A stretch of 64,000 nucleotides of DNA from Bacteroidota bacterium (GCA_029262775.1 JAJCYR010000042.1:22812-86811), one strand, 5' to 3'. Positions 46,056 through 56,950 are shown, counted from the first letter of the stretch. Numbers and translations: made by a program. Notes: generated by a model from the letters alone, not told the origin.

Positions 46056-46082
46056 TTGGCACTCACCGTATGAGAGTGCCAA
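46056..46082 (+). promoter_or_regulatory. CIRCE-type operator (HrcA site) upstream of groESL
   Basis: TTGGCACTC-N9-GAGTGCCAA, compensated variant of TTAGCACTC-N9-GAGTGCTAA, 50 bp before groES. Confidence 0.9.
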
Positions 46083-46131
46083 AACGTCATTCACACTCTC
46101 ACATACAGTAAGCAATTGGAGGATTCCAACT

Positions 46132-46422
46132 ATGGCTAACATCAAACCATTGGGCGATCGCGTCGTGGTCGAGCCTGTACCGGCCGAAGAAAAAACGGCC
46201 AGTGGCCTGTTCATTCCCGACTCGGCCAAGGAAAAGCCGCAGCGGGGCACCATCCTTGCCGTTGGCCCGGGCAAAGTCGAGAACGGTACCAAGGTCGACA
46301 TGACCGTCAGTGAAGGAGACACGGTTCTCTACGGAAAATATTCCGGCACGGAAATCACCCTCGGTGACAACGACGTGCTGATCATGCGCGAATCAGATAT
46401 TCTCGGCATCGTCGAAGACTAA
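46132..46422 (+). CDS. groES: Co-chaperonin GroES
   Basis: [48 protein letters not shown]. Confidence 0.97.
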   Translation: MANIKPLGDRVVVEPVPAEEKTASGLFIPDSAKEKPQRGTILAVGPGKVENGTKVDMTVSEGDTVLYGKYSGTEITLGDNDVLIMRESDILGIVED

Positions 46423-46457
46423 CCACCTGGTCGAAGACTAACCACCTGTTCAAATAA

Positions 46458-48125
<1,668 letters not shown>

Positions 48126-48151
48126 GCCGCGCCCTCAACCAGGCATGAACG

Positions 48152-48191
48152 AAAGGGGGGCCGGGCTCGAAAGAGCCCGGCCCCCCTTTTT
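48152..48191 (+). terminator. groESL terminator
   Basis: AAAGGGGGGCCGGGCTC-GAAA-GAGCCCGGCCCCCCTTTTT, 17-bp perfect stem. Confidence 0.95.
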
Positions 48192-48211
48192 ATATAGTAC
48201 TGGGACGTACT

Positions 48212-49219
48212 CTACCGCTTAACCCACTGCTCCAGAAGCGCTGCGAACTCCGCCACCGTGGCCGTACGAATGGACGCCCGATGCAATTCCTTGCATAGTG
48301 CAATATCCTTCTGGGCGGTGACGGTATTCTGGACAGATTGGGGTACCGAGCCAAAACGTAGTACCAGGACGTCAAGAATATTTTCCTGGGCGACTTGCAA
48401 GCGGCCTTGCTCCAAGCCTTGCTCCAAGCCTTGCTTCATTCCCTTCTCCAAGCCCTGCTTCAATCCCTTCTCCATACCTCTCTCGAGGCCAATTCGCTCA
48501 AAACTCGTCACGTATGCCATTTTCTTGTCCTCCTCTGAGTTTGCCAACAGCGTATGCAATTGCCGGTCAAGTTCTTCAGGCAGACGCACCGCCCAGTCCA
48601 TGAATTTCAGCAATTGTCTGGTCTCCTTTCTCGAAGCCCCAAATCGATATAAACTTCGCATGGCCTGAAGTTTCCAGCGTCCGCGCTCCGACATGTCATT
48701 GGCGGTCTCCTGAGCCTTGAGCAGGGCGAGAGTGAGGAGTGCAAACGGATTTTTGCTCGAGCGCAATTCATCGGCACGCACCTGGAAATCCAACAATTTT
48801 GCTGTCGGGTACCGGAACGTCAACTCGCAGCCCCATAACTTGTGACCATAGATCCCCGGTCGCCAGCTGACATCCGAGTCTGCCAGCAGCGCAAGACTTG
48901 CGACGCCGCATCGGTACCGATCAATGATACGGTAGTGGTACGTCCACATCCGGCGTGAAAAGTCGCTATCAGCTCGACTTTGAATCTCGACATGAACGAG
49001 TACAAGAGCCTGATCACCATCGAGACGGCGCACTTCGATGAGCTTGTCAACGAACCGGGTGCCCGTTTCATTGTCCCTGTTGAGTTTCGACAACTCCTTG
49101 TCGCGCACGTTGAATCCTACCTTCCAGTCAATGCCGGCATGCTCCTGCGGAAAAAAAAGCGCCATGAAGTCCTCGAAAAAAACGTCGAGCACTTCTTTCC
49201 AGAATCCGTCCTCTGCCAC
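48212..49219 (-). CDS. Rpn-family (PD-(D/E)XK, YhgA/DUF4351-like) nuclease
   Basis: FFEDFMALFFPQEHAGIDWKVGF...ALVLVHVEIQSRADSDFSRRMWTYHYRIIDRY; RGMEKGLKQGLEKGMKQGLEQGLEQG repeat. Confidence 0.82.
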   Translation of the reverse strand: MAEDGFWKEVLDVFFEDFMALFFPQEHAGIDWKVGFNVRDKELSKLNRDNETGTRFVDKLIEVRRLDGDQALVLVHVEIQSRADSDFSRRMWTYHYRIIDRYRCGVASLALLADSDVSWRPGIYGHKLWGCELTFRYPTAKLLDFQVRADELRSSKNPFALLTLALLKAQETANDMSERGRWKLQAMRSLYRFGASRKETRQLLKFMDWAVRLPEELDRQLHTLLANSEEDKKMAYVTSFERIGLERGMEKGLKQGLEKGMKQGLEQGLEQGRLQVAQENILDVLVLRFGSVPQSVQNTVTAQKDIALCKELHRASIRTATVAEFAALLEQWVKR

Positions 49220-49299
49220 ACTGCACCCCTCACATCCGTTTCATCTGCCAGATAGACCCTTTGGTGCGTAATGCGTAACTCCGTCTGTCACGGTAGCTT

Positions 49300-50874
49300 T
49301 CAGGAAGTGGCGCTGGAAGGCCCCGACCACTGGATTTTGTAGAGGTCCCGCCGCCTGTCCAGGTAATTGCGCACGGAGCCCTCATTCTGGAGCACATTCA
49401 ATTTTTCCAGGTCCAGATCCACAATCAGTGTCATTTCTGTGTTGGGCGTTGTCTCCGCCATGATGGCATCGTGCGGAAACGCGAAATCGGACGGCGAAAA
49501 CACCGCCGCCTGGGAATACTGGATATCCGCGCCATCGACCTTCGGTAAATTCCCCACGCTGCCGGCAATGGCTACGTAACACTCATTTTCGACAGCCCTG
49601 GCCTGCGCGCACAGCCGTACGCGCAAATATCCGTTCTTCGTATCGGTCCAAAACGGCACGAACAACATCTGCATACCCTTTTCCGACTGCAGTCGCGCCA
49701 GCTCCGGAAACTCCACGTCGTAACAGATCAGAACCCCGATCCGTCCGAAATCCGTGTTGAACACCTTGAGCGTATCGCCCCCCTGCATGATCCACGCCCT
49801 TTTTTCGTGCGGAGTCGTGTGGATTTTGTACTGCGTGTCAATGGTACCATCCCGCCGGCACAGATAGGCCACATTGTACAGGTCTCCGTCCTCGAGAACC
49901 GGCATGGACCCGGCAATCACATTGATGTTATACGTCACGGCAAGCTTTGCCACCGCCTCCACAATTTCAGCCGTATAGGCGGCGAGCGCCTTTATTGAAT
50001 CGACCGAATCGTAATGATGCGATATACCCATGAGCGGGGCATTGAAAAACTCCGGAAATAGCGCGAGGTCGCACTGATAATCCGAGAGTGCATCGACAAA
50101 AAACTCTACCTGCTGGATGAGCTCATCGACCGATTTCACCGACCGCATTTGCCACTGTACGCAACCGATTCTGGCAGACGTCTTCGGCGCGCCAATGAGC
50201 GGCGTCCTCTCCGGATCGTAGTACAGATTCGTCCACTCGAGCAGCGTCGCATACCCGCGCGATTCCCGGTCCTCTGGCAGATACCCCTTGAGCACGCGCT
50301 TGACCTCAAACTCGTTGGACAACTGAAACGTCAGAATGGGGTCATAGATGAGCTTGCAGCGCACCTGCTCAATGTAGGCCTGCGGCGTCATGGTATCCGC
50401 GTACTTCTGATAATTGGGGATGCGTCCACCTGCGACGATGGCCCGAAGGTTCAGGCTCTGGCAGAGCTCCTTGCGGGCTTCGTAGAGCCGTCTCCCCAGG
50501 CGCATACCGCGGTAGTCGGGGTGCACAAAGACATCGACCCCGTAGAGCACGTCGCCCTGCGGATCGTGCGTCGTGAGGTAGGCATTGCCCGTGATCTCGT
50601 CGTACGTATGCTGATCTCCGAACTTGTCGTAGTCCACAATAACGGATAGCGCAGCCGCCACCACGCGGCCGTGGTCTTCAATGCAGATCTGTCCTTCTGG
50701 AAAAACACTCACCTGGGCGAGGAATTTCTTCTTCGGCCAGGACCCGTCCAGGTTCGGATACACCTCATTCATGATGTGCTGTACGTCCGAATAGTCATCC
50801 GGGCAAAGCTGTCTGAGCAGGAGTTTGTGCTCGGGCTCGTTATCCGATTGCGGATCTGTCGGGTTTGGGGACAC
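49300..50874 (-). CDS. GNAT acetyltransferase-nitrilase (carbon-nitrogen hydrolase) fusion
   Basis: DVFVHPDYRGMRLGRRLYEARKELCQSLNLRAIVAGGRIPNYQ (GNAT) + LALFPEFFNAPLM / GVLICYDVEFPELARLQSEKGMQMLFVPFWTD (nitrilase E-K-C); probable GTG start. Confidence 0.85.
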   Translation of the reverse strand: MSPNPTDPQSDNEPEHKLLLRQLCPDDYSDVQHIMNEVYPNLDGSWPKKKFLAQVSVFPEGQICIEDHGRVVAAALSVIVDYDKFGDQHTYDEITGNAYLTTHDPQGDVLYGVDVFVHPDYRGMRLGRRLYEARKELCQSLNLRAIVAGGRIPNYQKYADTMTPQAYIEQVRCKLIYDPILTFQLSNEFEVKRVLKGYLPEDRESRGYATLLEWTNLYYDPERTPLIGAPKTSARIGCVQWQMRSVKSVDELIQQVEFFVDALSDYQCDLALFPEFFNAPLMGISHHYDSVDSIKALAAYTAEIVEAVAKLAVTYNINVIAGSMPVLEDGDLYNVAYLCRRDGTIDTQYKIHTTPHEKRAWIMQGGDTLKVFNTDFGRIGVLICYDVEFPELARLQSEKGMQMLFVPFWTDTKNGYLRVRLCAQARAVENECYVAIAGSVGNLPKVDGADIQYSQAAVFSPSDFAFPHDAIMAETTPNTEMTLIVDLDLEKLNVLQNEGSVRNYLDRRRDLYKIQWSGPSSATS

Positions 50875-50943
50875 GGATGGTTTCCTGAAGGTTTGGAAGG
50901 CGGCGCGCCGTAGTTTTGCTGCATGATACGGAAGGAATGCAAT

Positions 50944-52149
50944 ATGACTCGCGCCTACATTGCCCTGGGATCGAACCTGGGCGAGCGGGCCCTCACCATA
51001 GCGCATGCGATCGATGCACTGGTCGCTTCTGAGCGCGTCTTGCTCGTCGCCGTCTCGTCGCTTTACGAGAGCGCTGCAATGACCCTTCCTGGCACCGACC
51101 CGCAGCCCGACTTCATTAACGCCGTCGTAGGTATCGATACGTCGCTCACGCCGCATGAGCTGCTCGAGCGCTGCCTGGACATTGAGAATGCGCACGGACG
51201 TAGGCGCCATTCCAGGGTGCGCTGGGAGGCGCGCACGCTCGACATGGACATCCTGCTCTACGGAGACATGCGGGTAGATTCGGAAGATCTCACCATACCC
51301 CATCCCGGACTCAGGTCCCGACCGTTTTTCCGCGAACCCCTCGCGGAAATTGCCCCGGATTTGGTCCTTCCTACCCCGTTGGAAGGGCGTGCAGAGTATC
51401 TTGAAGGCATGAGCCTCTTCGAAGACGAACATACAAGCAGCCCCTCCGCCGCCGGTGCCGCACGAACGGATGCCGCCTGTGCCGAGGCGGCAGATATTCC
51501 CGCCGCGCTGCCCGATAACCTCCAGTATGTGATCATTGAAGGCGTGATTGGCGCGGGCAAAACGTCGCTGGCGCGCCGCCTTGCCGAGCATTTTACGGGC
51601 CGCCTTGTACTCGAAGAATTCGATGACAATCCGTTTCTGGAACGTTTTTACGGGGACCGGCCCCGCTGGGCGCTACAGACACAGCTCAGCTTCCTGGCCA
51701 GCCGGTTCCGCCAGCAGCAAAGCCTGGCCCGGCAAGACCTGTTCCACAATGTCTCGGTCTCCGATTACGCCTTCGACAAAGACCGCATATTCGCACGCAT
51801 CAATTTGGATGGCGATGAACTGGGTCTATATGAGACCATGTTCTCCATCATGCAGCCGACCGTGCCCCGGCCGGACATGATCGTCTATCTGCAGGTTTCG
51901 ACCGATCGGCTCATGCACAATATTGCCGAGCGCGGACGCTCGTACGAAACCAACATGGAACGGGACTATATCGATGCGCTCAACCGGGCCTACAACGAAT
52001 ACTTCTTCCACTACACGGCCGGCCCACTCCTCATTGTGAACGCAACGCACATGGATTTCGTGAAACAATCTGCCCATTTGGACGAAATCATAAGGCAGAT
52101 CGCGGGCGATACGCCGCCCGGCACGCGTTACTTCAATCCGTCCCGCTGA
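50944..52149 (+). CDS. folK: FolK (HPPK)-deoxynucleoside kinase fusion
   Basis: MTRAYIALGSNLGERALTIAHAI...RWEARTLDMDILLYGD...IPHPGLRSRPFFREPLAEIAPDL + QYVIIEGVIGAGKTSLARRLAEHFTGRLVLEEFDDNPFLERFY. Confidence 0.92.
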   Translation: MTRAYIALGSNLGERALTIAHAIDALVASERVLLVAVSSLYESAAMTLPGTDPQPDFINAVVGIDTSLTPHELLERCLDIENAHGRRRHSRVRWEARTLDMDILLYGDMRVDSEDLTIPHPGLRSRPFFREPLAEIAPDLVLPTPLEGRAEYLEGMSLFEDEHTSSPSAAGAARTDAACAEAADIPAALPDNLQYVIIEGVIGAGKTSLARRLAEHFTGRLVLEEFDDNPFLERFYGDRPRWALQTQLSFLASRFRQQQSLARQDLFHNVSVSDYAFDKDRIFARINLDGDELGLYETMFSIMQPTVPRPDMIVYLQVSTDRLMHNIAERGRSYETNMERDYIDALNRAYNEYFFHYTAGPLLIVNATHMDFVKQSAHLDEIIRQIAGDTPPGTRYFNPSR

Positions 52150-52160
52150 CCGTCCCTACA

Positions 52161-52415
52161 ATGCTCTTCAAGTGGCTCCTTCTTGCCTTTATCGCTTGGT
52201 ATGTCTACCGGGCAGGCCGTAATCTGGTACGCGTCGCCCTCGGCAGGGCGGAAGAGCCCCTGACCGGGCGCGACCCACGGTCCCGATTCGACGCGGACTC
52301 TGGCGCACGTGACCAGCGTAATGACAGCGTGCGGATACACGTCGACCGCACGACGGCCTCTTCTTCGCGGCCCCCGGACAGCCAGATCGAGGACGCGCGG
52401 TTCAAGGATATGTAG
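52161..52415 (+). CDS. Small single-TM protein
   Basis: MLFKWLLLAFIAWYVYRAGRNLVRVALG...SSSRPPDSQIEDARFKDM*. Confidence 0.5.
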   Translation: MLFKWLLLAFIAWYVYRAGRNLVRVALGRAEEPLTGRDPRSRFDADSGARDQRNDSVRIHVDRTTASSSRPPDSQIEDARFKDM

Positions 52416-52439
52416 ACCCTGACACAGCACCAATTCGGC

Positions 52440-53430
52440 TCAATCGTCAACAAGGCCGGTCATCTGCGCCGAAAATTCCTCCATGGAACTGGCACGGATA
52501 GCCGCCCTGTGCAATTTTTTACAGATTTCGACCTCCAAGACGCTACCTATCACGTTCTTTACAGACTCAGGAACGCTACCAAATCGGATGTCAAGGGTAT
52601 CCAGCACACTTTCCTGGGCGTAGCTCAGGCGCCCCTGTTCCATTCCTTTCTCCATTCCTTTCTCCATCCCTTTCCGGATGCGGGAGTATCCGCATTCATA
52701 TAAATTTCTAAGAGCATGAAGTTTCCAGCGGCTTCGCTCTGCAATAGCACGCTCTCCGCCCGCAGTGGTCTCCTGCGCCTTGAGAATAGCCAGCACCAGG
52801 AGTGCAAATGGGTTACTGCTTGCAGCGAGTTGGTCCTCCTGGCCCCGAAAATCCAGCAGCTTCGCCGCTGGGAAAACGAATCGAAGTCGGCATCCCCAGA
52901 AGCGTGTTGAAGAACCAGCGTGCACCAAGATGCGAGCGCCGGAATGCCAGATGCAAGGCGTCCCGACGCCGAATAGCAGCGCTATTCGAAGGAGGGACAA
53001 CGCAGTAGATGGCGTTTCGCCGCCGCAGAAGGGTGTGTGATGGGTTTTCAACACGCTTCCAAAGTTCCGTCTGGAAGGCACCGGATCGCCAGGCGGTATC
53101 GGAGTCGGCGAGTAGTGCCAAGCTGACAACATCCGCCCCGTATCGGTCAAGGAGTCGGTAGTAGTAGGTGAACATACGCCGCGCAAAATCGCCATCGGGG
53201 TGACTTTGCACTTCGATGTGGACCATGACGAGTGCCGGCCCACCTCCAAACCGTTTGACCTCCACCAGTTTGTCCACAAAACGCGCTCCGGTTCGGTTGT
53301 CCCGATTCAGCTTTGAGAGCTCCTTGTCTCGCGACTTGAAGCCAGCGCACCAGTCTATACCTGCATGAGCCGCCGGAAAAAGCAGCGCCATGAAGTCCTC
53401 GAAAAACGCATACCGCCGCCATGCTCACGC
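52440..53430 (-). pseudogene. Rpn-family nuclease, disrupted by 160-bp insertion and 5'-truncated
   Basis: RYAFFEDFMALLFPAAHAGIDWCAGFKSRDKELSKLNRDN...AWRSGAFQTELW | insertion | GCRLRFVFPAAKLLDFRGQEDQLAASSNPFALLVLAILKAQE in a second frame; paralog of 48212..49219. Confidence 0.85.
52899..53058. mobile_element. MITE-like non-autonomous element
   Basis: Terminal inverted repeats GAAGCGTGTTGAAGAACC / GGTTTTCAACACGCTT, flanked by CCA target duplication; internal hairpins CGAATAGC-AGC-GCTATTCG and GGCGTC-CC-GACGCC; excision restores ELW-GCRLRF. Confidence 0.8.
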
Positions 53431-53485
53431 CCTGCCCATTGTATCTCCCGTGAGATGCATAGACACGGGACAGCAGGCAACGTGA

Positions 53486-53609
53486 CCTTCTACGTCTCGA
53501 GCAGTTCCGCCATGAATCGCTGTCCGAGCTCGTCGGCCACGTCCCTGGCCCCCGCTTCGGCGTAAACCCGAATAATGGGTTCGGTATTGGATTTTCGCAT
53601 GTGCACCCA
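53486..53609 (-). repeat. Duplicated 3' end of glmM (124 bp)
   Basis: 121/124 identical to 55528..55651; encodes VHMRKSNTEPIIRVYAEAGARDVADELGQRFMAELLET*. Confidence 0.95.
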
Positions 53610-53611
53610 TA

Positions 53612-53687
53612 TGCACGTCGAACAGGTACCGCGCGCCTCCCACCCGCCAGACAGCCAGATCGAAGATGCATGGTTCCGGAACATGTG
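53612..53687 (+). pseudogene. Diverged duplicate of 3' end of gene 52161..52415
   Basis: HVEQVPRASHPPDSQIEDAWFRNM* vs HVDRTTASSSRPPDSQIEDARFKDM*; directly abuts the glmM fragment. Confidence 0.85.
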
Positions 53688-53766
53688 AATTCAATCGGAA
53701 CTTCGTGACTCATCAAGTGTCACAAGAAGCGCTCTAAACCACATATAATGGATTTACAGCACGCCC

Positions 53767-54561
53767 ATGACACGTTCGATTCCGACTTGGCTGACACCTA
53801 TTACCCAAGAGCTCGAGTTGGAGCGACCGGCGGTCGTAACCACGGACTATATAGCCGATTTGCGACATAAATTCGGAGTGAGTCCTCCACCGAACCGGAT
53901 AATTGAACATCTCTCCGAACGCGGATGGTTGCTGAAAACCGGAATTCGTGGCGCTTGGGAGTTCATTCCTGCTGAAAGAGCCAGCGCCCTCTCGGCAGGT
54001 AGTCCACTCCTTGAATTGAAAGGGGCACTCGCGCTCGCACACGACCTGCCTGTTGCATTGGCTCTGGGTTCTGCTCTTTGGATGTACGACCTGGCCGATC
54101 GTCCTCCTGAGCCTCATGAGATTGCCATACCATCGCGCATGCACCTACCAATCGGCCTGCGTCGCACATACCGAATCGTGCGCCACTCCATACATACCGA
54201 TTTGAGAATCGTTGAGAACCTCCCCGTTCATAGCCCAGCTTCCGTTTTAGTGCATCTTGCAAGCCGCCCATCTGACGTTCGCAGTTGGTCCAGTGTTATT
54301 GAAGCCCTCCCAGAACTGATGTCAATGGCAGACAAGACAGACATCCTGGTGGAACTGGAGGGGCGGTCTCATGCTACCAACGTGCGCTTTGCATACCTAT
54401 ATGAACACATCGCTCCCGAGTTGATCCACGAACTCCGTATCGAGCCTGCTGGCAAGGTCTGGTTTGGCCCACGAGGTCGCCTGCGTAGACATAGTAGTCA
54501 TTGGAATCTGGCAGACACAGTCCTTCCGGTCGCCCCAGGTACGACCCGCCCCACAGCATGA
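53767..54561 (+). CDS. AbiEi-family antitoxin/transcriptional repressor
   Basis: N-terminal winged-helix-like, LALAHDLPVALALGSALWMYDLADRPPEPHEIAIPSRMHLPIGLRRTYRIVRHS...ENLPVHSPASVLVHL; ATGA overlap with toxin. Confidence 0.82.
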   Translation: MTRSIPTWLTPITQELELERPAVVTTDYIADLRHKFGVSPPPNRIIEHLSERGWLLKTGIRGAWEFIPAERASALSAGSPLLELKGALALAHDLPVALALGSALWMYDLADRPPEPHEIAIPSRMHLPIGLRRTYRIVRHSIHTDLRIVENLPVHSPASVLVHLASRPSDVRSWSSVIEALPELMSMADKTDILVELEGRSHATNVRFAYLYEHIAPELIHELRIEPAGKVWFGPRGRLRRHSSHWNLADTVLPVAPGTTRPTA

Positions 54562-55507
54562 TTGGAAAAGATCACACACTGACATCAGGTCATGTCAGCC
54601 GTCATATACCGCCAGCGTCACGCGTGGGAGTCGACATTGCACTTCTCGACATCGCCCAGGATTTTTTACTGGCTCACCTGTGCGAGCGTCAGGTAATTGG
54701 TGGTCTGGTCGTCTTTAAGGGTGGCACGGCCCTTAGAAAGTTATACGCAGGAACGACGGGACGTTTTTCAACAGATATGGATTTCGCCTCACTTGAGGCG
54801 CATGAAAACCGTGTTGACCTTGCGGATGTCATCGCTGAAGAATGTCAGGTCACGCTGGGACCTTTTCAGTTTGAGCCGACAAATGCGCGGGGACGGTGGC
54901 GTATACGTGTCTCCAGCCCTTTCGGGAATCCGACCGTCACGATAAAAATAGACATCAGGACCTCCTTGCTGGCTTCAACCCGGTGTGAGACCCGTAGTAT
55001 CCGTGCCTATCCATGGCCGGTACGGATTTTCCATGCCAGCCATCACTTCCATGCGTCTGGAGGAAATTCTTGCGGAGAAAATCGCCCGCCTGACGCGTGT
55101 TTCAACGGCAAGGGACGCGTTCGACCTGGTGTGGGGCAGCCACAACATCTCCGCACTCCGGATTCTCAAACACAGTCGTGCGACACATTGCAATTCTCAA
55201 AGTCTGGGTAGATTATAATGGCCTTCGTCCCGGATGGGCGAAAGCCTTGAGTCCTCAGACGTTTGATCCGGAGCGCTGGTTCACGTACCGAACGCACTGG
55301 GATGATGAACAGATCGGACTGTTATCACACCCTCCTCCACCCCTGTCACAGCTTGAATCTGATTTGCACACGTACTTTCATTGGCTTCGCAATATGACTG
55401 ACTCGGAATCGCAGTGGGCAACCTGCGACCAGAATAGCCGTGGTGATGTCATCGACGCCATTCGTCGCTTGGAGAATGGAGCTCAGGCAGATACCCACTT
55501 GTGGTGA
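54558..55507 (+). pseudogene. AbiEii-family nucleotidyltransferase toxin, two apparent frameshifts
   Basis: VVFKGGTALRKLYAGTTGRFSTDMDFAS (frame 1); MRLEEILAEKIARLTRVSTARDAFDLVWG (frame 2); VRHIAILKVWVDYNGLRPGWAKAL (frame 3). Confidence 0.82.
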
Positions 55508-55527
55508 GTGCTCGTTCATCTTTCACC

Positions 55528-55651
55528 CCTTCTACGCCTCGAGCAGTTCCGCCATGAATCGCTGTCCGAGCTCGGCGGCCACGTCCCTGGCCCCCGCTTC
55601 GGCATAAACCCGAATAATGGGTTCGGTATTGGATTTTCGCATGTGCACCCA
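55528..55651 (-). repeat. glmM 3' end, parental copy of the 124-bp direct repeat
   Basis: See 53486..53609. Confidence 0.95.
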
Positions 55652-56947
55652 GCCTTCGTCGAGGTCCACTTTCACGCCATCCACGGTCGATACGCGGGCC
55701 CCGCTGTAGCGGCGCGCCATCTGCCCAAGGAGCGCATCCGCGTCCCGGTCGCCGATGTCGGTTTTCATTTTCACGATGTGGTAGACCGGCATGCGGGATC
55801 GCAGTTCGGAGAGCGATACGCCCTCGGTCGCGAGGTGCTGAAGCGTGAAGGCGACGCCCACGAGCGCATCGCGCCCGTAATGCAGCGCGGGAAGAATGAC
55901 GCCTCCGTTACCCTCACCGCCAAGGACCGCGCCTCGCCGTTTCATTTCCTCTACGACATTGATTTCGCCCACCGCCGAGCGAAACACCTGCTGCCCATAC
56001 TGGGCCGCCACGTCCTCAATGGCCCGGGACGATGACAGATTGGTGACGAACGGTCCCGTGTGGTGCCGCCACCAGAAGTCGGCAGCAATGACCTGCGTGA
56101 GCTCTTCACTCATATAGCGACCGCCGTCTTCGATGAGCGCCAGGCGGTCGGCATCAGGATCGACCACGATCCCCAGGTCAGCGCCTTCGCGCTCGACCAC
56201 GCGGCAGGTGTCAATGAGGTTCTCTGGCAGCGGCTCGGCCGGATGCGCGAACAGGCCTGTCGGCTCGCAGTTGACCTCGATAATGTTCTCCGCCGCCACG
56301 CCCAGTCGCCGGAGCAGCGCAGGAATGGCCACGCCGCCCACCGAGTTCACGCCGTCCACCACGACGCGGAAATCCCGCGCGGCAATGGCCTCTGGATTTA
56401 TTTCGGGGAGTGCCAGGATCTGGTCTATGTGCTCGTCCAGATAGTCGCGCTGCGCGCGGCCGCCGAGCGCATTCCACGCGGCCCAGGGCGCAGCGGCAGG
56501 CGCAGCGGCGGCGGACCCAGCCTCGGCCCGGGCTATCACGTCTCCGGCTTCCTCGGGCGTCAGGAATTCGCCCGTCGGGCCGAGCAATTTGAGCGCATTC
56601 CACTCGGCCGGGTTGTGGCTTGCGCTGAGAATAATACCTCCGGCCGCCCGCTCCCGTATCACCGCCAATTCGACGGTCGGCGTCGTGGCGAGCCCCGCAT
56701 TGATCACGTCCAGCCCGGCCGCCTGCAGCGTGCTCATGGTGATTTCGGCGTAGACGGGGCCCGAGACGCGGGCATCGCGGCCCACGACAACCGCGGGACG
56801 GGCCGCGCCCTGTCGCTCGCCCGCCGCGCCCGCCTTCTCCCTACACCAGGCGGCGTAGGCCGCCACAAAGCGAACCAGGACCTCTGGATTCAGCCCATCG
56901 CCCACAATACCACGGATACCAGAAATCGAAACGACGAGTGCTGCCAT
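55532..56947 (-). CDS. glmM: Phosphoglucosamine mutase
   Basis: VSISGIRGIVGDGLNPEVLVRFV...GGIILSASHNPAEWNALKLLG...IVVDPDADRLALIEDGG...GGEGNGGVILPALHYGRDALV. Confidence 0.88.
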   Translation of the reverse strand: MAALVVSISGIRGIVGDGLNPEVLVRFVAAYAAWCREKAGAAGERQGAARPAVVVGRDARVSGPVYAEITMSTLQAAGLDVINAGLATTPTVELAVIRERAAGGIILSASHNPAEWNALKLLGPTGEFLTPEEAGDVIARAEAGSAAAAPAAAPWAAWNALGGRAQRDYLDEHIDQILALPEINPEAIAARDFRVVVDGVNSVGGVAIPALLRRLGVAAENIIEVNCEPTGLFAHPAEPLPENLIDTCRVVEREGADLGIVVDPDADRLALIEDGGRYMSEELTQVIAADFWWRHHTGPFVTNLSSSRAIEDVAAQYGQQVFRSAVGEINVVEEMKRRGAVLGGEGNGGVILPALHYGRDALVGVAFTLQHLATEGVSLSELRSRMPVYHIVKMKTDIGDRDADALLGQMARRYSGARVSTVDGVKVDLDEGWVHMRKSNTEPIIRVYAEAGARDVAAELGQRFMAELLEA

Positions 56948-56950
56948 CGG

